A DNA stretch of 9,510 nt, taken from assembly GCA_003248565.1 (NCBI GenBank), contig QFOV01000120.1:1-9510 (forward strand), written 5' to 3'. Shown one piece after another: positions 4,947 through 9,510 of this stretch. How positions within the stretch are numbered: position 1 is the first letter of the stretch; every line of letters begins with the position of its first letter. The notes below the pieces were generated by a model, which saw only the letters and a program-made list of their open reading frames with translations, was not told the DNA's origin and did not search any database. The stretch comes from Stenotrophomonas sp. GTDB taxonomy: Bacteria > Pseudomonadota > Gammaproteobacteria > Xanthomonadales > Xanthomonadaceae. The translations under genes and the position numbers were made by a program.

Positions 4947-7664
4947 ATGTACGTCTTTGTTTTGATGGTCATCGCACTTCTGTGCCCCGTTGTAGTTCAA
5001 GCCCAGTCGCTGCGCTATCCGTGGGAAGAGTACGACAAGCTCATTCAACGGCAGACCGATCTAACTGCGGCAGATACGACATTGTTCGGCGACAGTCTGG
5101 ACATGTACACCGGAGCACTCGGGTTCTCGGCGACCGACATGAGCATCCCTGGCACCGGGTTGCCGATTGCGGTGTCTCGATCAATGTCGATTGGCAATCG
5201 TAGCGACTACCGCTTTGATGATCTGCCTATGGCGGATTGGAATCTGGAGCTTCCGCGGCTCTCTGGTGTATTCCTGGCCTCCACGGGATGGGGAAGCGCC
5301 TGCAGCAACAATGGCTCGGGTGCACCGCCAACCGTCACCGTCAGTGGTCGAAGTTTCTTTGCTTCCGAATACTGGCAAGGCAATCGCATGATTGTTCCAG
5401 GGCGCGGCAGCCAGGAGATGCTGGTTGCTGAGCCGAATGCGCTTCCTCGGCCGTCCAGCGGTGGTCCTTATCCTTGGCTTACGCAGGAGCTCACCTGGTT
5501 CTCTTGCCTGCCCGCGCGTAAAAATGGTGGCGGTGAAGCTTTCGTTGCCCATACCGCCGATGGCCTGCGCTACACATTCGATTGGGAGGCGGCATTCCAT
5601 GAGCCGGATGTCGCTTCGCCCAGCACGGTTCAAGTCATAACCGCTGCGCGCCGTCGCGTGGAACTGTATGCCACCAAGGTAGAGGATAGGTTCGGCAACT
5701 GGGTTGCGTACCGCTACAGCAATGCATCAGGAGCGCCGGTGCGGCTGGAAGCAATAACCTCCAGTGACGGCAGGAGCATCACGCTTGCCTACAACGCGCG
5801 TGGTCATGTTGAGCAGATCAGCAATGGAACGCAGATAGTTCGGTATCGCTACGTCTATCCTGCTTCGCTTACCGGCAGCTTGGTTGGTGTAGACCTGCCA
5901 GACGGCAGTAGCTGGGCGATTGATGCCTTTGCCATGAGCCACATCGAGTTCCAATACGAACGTTCGACCGGCGCTGGCGATATCCTGCGTACCTGCGGAT
6001 ACCCGGGCCTTATGGTCAACGAGCCTGGCGCTACAGCACAGTTCGTCCATCCGTCTGGCGCAGTTGGTGAATTCGTCGTGGGCTACAGTCTGCGTGGGCG
6101 TAGCAATGTGCCCATGGTCTGCAATGGATATTCGACACCGAATAATGACCCCAACGATGATGTTGCCCGCTACCCAATGGCGTATCACGGTGTGGTGTTG
6201 CGCAATAAGCGCATTTCCGGCCCGGGCATCGACCTGGCGGAATGGGCATACAGCTACGGAGGCAGCATTTCCTTTGCTCCAGGCACCGGTCCCGTATGCA
6301 CCAGCGGTGATTGCTCGTTGCCTGTGTGCCTGAATGATGCGTGCGCAGGCACCGCAGTCACGACGGTCTCAGGCCCAGAGGGCAGTTGGGCACGCCACAC
6401 ATATGGCAACAGTTATCGCTACAACGAAGGTCAGCTGCTCAAGGTGGAGACGGGGAGTGGCCCGCAATCCATTCTGGAGACCACCGAACAGCGCTACCTT
6501 TGGCCGCTGGCAGGCAGCCAGTTCGCCACGCGACTGGGCAGCACGCAACAGCCGCGTACTGCTGGATACACTGCCGAGTATCTGCGACCCAATGTTGAGA
6601 CGCTGATCACCCGGGATGGCACCACTTTTTCCAGAAAAACCACCGCACTGGATGGGCTTGCCAGGCCTCTGGCCACCATTGCCAGCAGCAGCTTGGGCTA
6701 TCAGCGCACCGATACGCTTCAGTATCACGATGATTTCTCACGTTGGGTGCTGGGGCAGGTAGCCCGGCGCGTCAATGTAGAGACAGGTGCGGAAGTGGCG
6801 CGGACGGTATTCGACTCCGGCACCGCGTTGCCAGTCGAACAGTATGCTTTTGGCGAACGCCAGATGTGGCTGAGCTACCACGCCGATGGTCAAGTGGAAA
6901 GCGTGACCGACGGCAATGGAAATATCACCATCGCATCTGGCTGGCGACGTGGCATTCCGCAGGTGATTGGTTACGCCGATGGTTTCACGGAATCGGCAGT
7001 GGTAGATGCGCTCGGAAGAGTTGTCAGCACCACCGACGAAAATGGCTTCAGCTCTACGTATGGTTACGATGCCATGGGGCGATTGGCGGCCCGGACCTAT
7101 CCCGCCGGTGACACCGTTGCATGGCATCCAGTGTCTCGCACGTTCGAGCGCGTAGGTGCTGAGTATGGACTCGGCACCGGGCATTGGAGACTGACCGAGA
7201 CAGAAGGCAATCGACGTCGCCGGCTGCATTTTGATGCGTTCTGGCGGCCCGTGCTGGAGGAAAGCCAAGACATCTCCGACGCGCAGACGACCACCCAGGT
7301 TGTAAGCCGGTATGACAAGCTTGGGCGCAAGGTGTTTACGTCCTACCCGACGCAGGGCGTGACCGACGTTCGCAACTCGCTGCCGGGTGTTACCAGCAGC
7401 TACGACGCATTGGGGCGCGTTGTGCGCACTCAACAGGATTCCGAGTTGGGCTTGCTGACGTCGTCTACTGCGTACTTGTCTGGCTTTCGTCGCCAGGTGA
7501 CCAACCCGCGCGGCGCCATCACCGTAGAGGCATTCCAGGCTTGGGATTCGCCCAGCTACGACTTCCCTACACGCATCGATGCTCCACTTGGTGTCTCGAC
7601 AGTGATCCAGCGTGATGTCTTTGGGAAAGTGCTTGAAATTACCCGCACGGGAGCAGGTCAATGA
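4947..7664 (+). CDS. Sec-exported RHS/YD-repeat protein, N-terminal half of a split RHS pair
   Basis: A 905-residue RHS-family protein. Residues 1-19 are a signal peptide with a probable signal peptidase I site (VVVQA before QS); Cys13 is not in a lipobox. The mature N-terminus has the standard RHS opening LFGDSLDMYTGALGFSATDM with SIPGTGLPIAVSR after it. YD-type repeats follow in scattered form, clearest at Tyr282 (YNARGH), Tyr707 (YDAMGRL), Tyr789 (YDKLGRK) and Tyr819 (YDALGRV). RHS repeats build a hollow beta-shell that encloses a C-terminal cargo in other RHS and TcB/TcC proteins. This protein has no RHS core, no DPxG cleavage motif and no toxin domain: it ends with VFGKVLEITRTGAGQ, mid-repeat. 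After the signal peptide all eight Cys fall in the N-terminal half, four of them in a CX4CX4CX4C row (451, 456, 461, 466). The next RHS gene overlaps its stop by four bases. It is likely one of two chains of a composite RHS shell. Confidence 0.92.
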   Translation: MYVFVLMVIALLCPVVVQAQSLRYPWEEYDKLIQRQTDLTAADTTLFGDSLDMYTGALGFSATDMSIPGTGLPIAVSRSMSIGNRSDYRFDDLPMADWNLELPRLSGVFLASTGWGSACSNNGSGAPPTVTVSGRSFFASEYWQGNRMIVPGRGSQEMLVAEPNALPRPSSGGPYPWLTQELTWFSCLPARKNGGGEAFVAHTADGLRYTFDWEAAFHEPDVASPSTVQVITAARRRVELYATKVEDRFGNWVAYRYSNASGAPVRLEAITSSDGRSITLAYNARGHVEQISNGTQIVRYRYVYPASLTGSLVGVDLPDGSSWAIDAFAMSHIEFQYERSTGAGDILRTCGYPGLMVNEPGATAQFVHPSGAVGEFVVGYSLRGRSNVPMVCNGYSTPNNDPNDDVARYPMAYHGVVLRNKRISGPGIDLAEWAYSYGGSISFAPGTGPVCTSGDCSLPVCLNDACAGTAVTTVSGPEGSWARHTYGNSYRYNEGQLLKVETGSGPQSILETTEQRYLWPLAGSQFATRLGSTQQPRTAGYTAEYLRPNVETLITRDGTTFSRKTTALDGLARPLATIASSSLGYQRTDTLQYHDDFSRWVLGQVARRVNVETGAEVARTVFDSGTALPVEQYAFGERQMWLSYHADGQVESVTDGNGNITIASGWRRGIPQVIGYADGFTESAVVDALGRVVSTTDENGFSSTYGYDAMGRLAARTYPAGDTVAWHPVSRTFERVGAEYGLGTGHWRLTETEGNRRRRLHFDAFWRPVLEESQDISDAQTTTQVVSRYDKLGRKVFTSYPTQGVTDVRNSLPGVTSSYDALGRVVRTQQDSELGLLTSSTAYLSGFRRQVTNPRGAITVEAFQAWDSPSYDFPTRIDAPLGVSTVIQRDVFGKVLEITRTGAGQ
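7649..7653 (+). promoter_or_regulatory. Ribosome binding site GGGAG of the second RHS gene, inside the first
   Basis: GGGAG lies 7 bases before the ATG at 7661, within the last codons of the upstream gene. It supports 7661 over the adjacent ATG at 7664 and argues for real, coupled re-initiation rather than a sequencing frameshift. Confidence 0.55.
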
Positions 7665-9510
7665 TGACGGCAAGGAGCCGCGGTAAAGGGTCGCTATTCC
7701 TCCAGATCTTTATCTGCTTTCTTTTGCTGATAGCAGGTCAAGCCATTGCGCAGCAGGGGAATCCCTATGTAAGTGTCAGCATCGATTCGCCATCTGCGGG
7801 GGCCACATTCCAGGCGCCGGCGAACGTAGTCATACAAACATCGGCGTTCACCATTGATGACGGTGTTTATGTGAGCCAGCTCCGGATACTCCGGAGTGGC
7901 CAGGTGCTGGCCAGCGTTGTAGGTGATTCACTTTCCTACACCCTCACCAATCTGCCTGCTGGCACCTACACGGTTACTGCCAATGCGCGCTCCAACCTGG
8001 GCGGGCAGGCCAGCGTCAACAGGACATTCGAGGTTGTACAGCCCGGTGACAGGCCGCCGGTGATCAGTCTCAACCCTGCCACAGGCCAACCCTTCATTGG
8101 TCCTGCAACGGTGCACCTGAGTGCAAATGCGAGTGATCCGGATGGGCAGGTCGTCCGCGTTGATTACTACGCCAACGGCAGTCATATCGGGAGTAGTTCT
8201 TCTGCTGGCTTCGCCTTCACAAGGGATAACGTGCCGCCCGGTCTTTACCAGATCACCGGCGTGGCGGTGGACAACAACGGCAAGATGACGACCTCAGCTG
8301 CAATCACCGTCGGAGTGGAGCAATCATCGATTCGTGGCAGCGTAGATGGCGTTGAGGAAGATGGTGCCGGCCAGTATTGGGTGGGCGGGTGGGCTTGTTC
8401 TAGCGGTCGGCCAGCTTCGGTGGACGTCCACATCTATGTGGGCGGCGCTGCGGGGGCTGGGCAAGGTATTGGTTCTGTCCTTGCAAATCGGGCAAGTGAG
8501 GCCGGTGTTGCCGCTGCCTGTCAATCCAACGGTAGCCAGTATCGCTTTCGGTTTGCGCTGACCGATGCAATTCGGCAAGCGCATGCAAACAAGCTGATCT
8601 ATGTGCATGGCATCTCCCCTGCAGGTGCCAGCAATGATCTTCTGGCCAATTCGGGCGTATTGCGGGTGCCAGCACCACTGTCGCTGACCCGACGTTATGT
8701 CTACGATGCGCAGCAGCGCCTGTGCAAGACCATCGAGCCGGAGACCGGGTCGACGGTGATGGGCTATGACGCGGGAGGCAACCTTGCTTGGAGCGCTTCT
8801 GGTTTGGCCCTGCCGAGCCCGGTCAACTGCGATCGTGCGGCGGCCGAGGCAAGCGGTCGCGTGGTTCGTCGGACATACAATTCGCGCAATCGTGTAGTTT
8901 CCTTGTCGACGCCAAACCATAGGGGAAATCAAACGTTTATCTACGCGCCTGACGGTTTGCCAAGTCAGATAACGACAGACAATGACGGGGACGGGGAAGG
9001 GCGGGTAGTGAATTACTATCTCTATAACAAGAGAAGGCTGCTGGTTTCCGAGGCCGTGCAGCAGCCGGGTTTGTACCAGTGGTTGCTGAGCTACGGGTAT
9101 GACGCCAACGGAAATCTAGCCTCTCAGGGCTATCCTACCGGCAACATCATTACGTATAGCCCGAATGCTTTGGGTCAACCGAAACTGGTGGTCGGCAGCA
9201 GTGATGGTCACACCTATGCATCAGCTATCAGCTATTTCCCAAATGGTGCATTGAAGTCTTTCGCCTACGGAAACAACGTCCTGCACCAGATGACGCAGAA
9301 TGCCCGGCAGCTTCCTGCGCGTAGTATTGATAGCGGAGTGCTCAATCTGGACACTCGCTTCGATGAAAATGGAAATCCCAGTGACATCTACGATGTTGCA
9401 AGAGGAGGCACCTACAACCTTCATCTGCAATACGATGCGCGCGATCGACTGATAGCAGCCGGCTCTGGGGCGTTCGGTGGTGATGGATGGCATCGATACA
9501 CCTACGATGC
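7661..9510 (+). CDS. Sec-exported protein with Ig-like domains, a GWAC domain and RHS core repeats (3' end outside window)
   Basis: An open frame of 616 codons with no stop before the right edge, starting in an ATGA overlap with the first RHS gene. Residues 1-30 are a signal peptide (basic start, hydrophobic core LFLQIFICFLLLIAG, cleavage after AIA). Two Ig-like beta-sandwich domains follow: about 35-127, and 133-218 with the typical SANASDPDGQVVRVDYYANG. Residues about 224-338 form an unnamed domain with a GWAC motif at 243-246. From Tyr346 (RRYVYDAQQRLCKTIEPETG) onwards it is an RHS protein in Xanthomonad style: YD repeats at 346, 369, 480 and 591, a DxDxDG loop at 440-445, YLYNKRRLL, and the phrases PNALGQP, YFPNGALKSFAYGNN, MTQNARQLPAR. 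RHS proteins of this type usually continue into a conserved core and a variable C-terminal region, often a toxin, followed by an immunity gene; none of that can be seen here. It probably completes the shell begun by the first RHS protein. Confidence 0.92.
   Translation, partial: MMTARSRGKGSLFLQIFICFLLLIAGQAIAQQGNPYVSVSIDSPSAGATFQAPANVVIQTSAFTIDDGVYVSQLRILRSGQVLASVVGDSLSYTLTNLPAGTYTVTANARSNLGGQASVNRTFEVVQPGDRPPVISLNPATGQPFIGPATVHLSANASDPDGQVVRVDYYANGSHIGSSSSAGFAFTRDNVPPGLYQITGVAVDNNGKMTTSAAITVGVEQSSIRGSVDGVEEDGAGQYWVGGWACSSGRPASVDVHIYVGGAAGAGQGIGSVLANRASEAGVAAACQSNGSQYRFRFALTDAIRQAHANKLIYVHGISPAGASNDLLANSGVLRVPAPLSLTRRYVYDAQQRLCKTIEPETGSTVMGYDAGGNLAWSASGLALPSPVNCDRAAAEASGRVVRRTYNSRNRVVSLSTPNHRGNQTFIYAPDGLPSQITTDNDGDGEGRVVNYYLYNKRRLLVSEAVQQPGLYQWLLSYGYDANGNLASQGYPTGNIITYSPNALGQPKLVVGSSDGHTYASAISYFPNGALKSFAYGNNVLHQMTQNARQLPARSIDSGVLNLDTRFDENGNPSDIYDVARGGTYNLHLQYDARDRLIAAGSGAFGGDGWHRYTYD

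Noticed and set aside
4947..5006. Lipoprotein signal in the first RHS protein (Cys13)
   Set aside because: The residues before Cys13 (IALLC) do not fit a lipobox and the Cys lies within the hydrophobic core; a VQA signal peptidase I site fits better.
4715..5203. 162-codon + strand frame starting in the spacer before the first RHS gene
   Set aside because: It runs into the RHS gene in another frame, has no good ribosome binding site and no recognisable features.
6738..7673. 311-codon open frame on the minus strand
   Set aside because: It is antisense to YD-repeat coding sequence; long antisense frames are common in GC-rich coding DNA.
8324..8932. 202-codon open frame on the minus strand
   Set aside because: It lies antisense to clearly coding Ig/RHS sequence and shows no family features.
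7661..9510. The two RHS genes as one gene broken by a frameshift
   Set aside because: The second frame opens with a ribosome binding site, a full signal peptide and Ig-like domains, which a simple frameshift would not create.
1..9510. tRNA, rRNA, CRISPR array or insertion sequence
   Set aside because: No cloverleaf-like tRNA sequence, regular spaced repeats, transposase frame or terminal repeats were seen on reading through both strands.

Overview
The window reads as a chromosomal stretch from a GC-rich gammaproteobacterium, most likely of the Xanthomonadaceae/Lysobacteraceae (Stenotrophomonas, Xanthomonas or a relative). This rests on codon use, on the style of the RHS proteins (Sec signal peptide, Xanthomonad-type RHS core wording) and on general gene style; no rRNA or marker gene confirms it. 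All supported genes are on the + strand.

Left block (2-3723): a compact redox operon. It holds the C-terminal two thirds of a GMC-family FAD alcohol oxidoreductase cut by the left edge, an 85-residue two-helix membrane protein whose start overlaps the GMC stop, a complete aldehyde dehydrogenase with all catalytic residues, and a minimal catalase-related haem protein with distal His and proximal Tyr. The simplest reading is alcohol to aldehyde to acid, with the haem protein removing peroxide if the GMC enzyme is an oxidase. The substrate cannot be read from the sequence.

Spacer (3724-3942): 219 bases without a gene, containing a perfect 9-bp inverted repeat with distant arms.

Right block (3943-9510): three genes of visibly lower GC. 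The first encodes a TolA/TonB-type energy transducer with an intact SHLS transmembrane motif and a TolA-like C-terminal domain. After a 296-base spacer come two RHS/YD-repeat genes overlapping by four bases (ATGA). The first RHS protein (905 aa) has its own signal peptide and stops in the middle of the YD-repeat region. The second has a second signal peptide, two Ig-like domains and an unnamed 'GWAC' domain, then resumes YD repeats with the usual Xanthomonad RHS core. It is still open at the right edge, so its C-terminal (possibly toxic) end is outside the window.

Most notable: what is usually one RHS polypeptide appears here as two separately exported, translationally coupled chains, split at a YD-repeat boundary, with an orphan TolA-like protein encoded just upstream. 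Whether the three form one envelope or secretion system is inference, but it is the best candidate here for an undescribed system.
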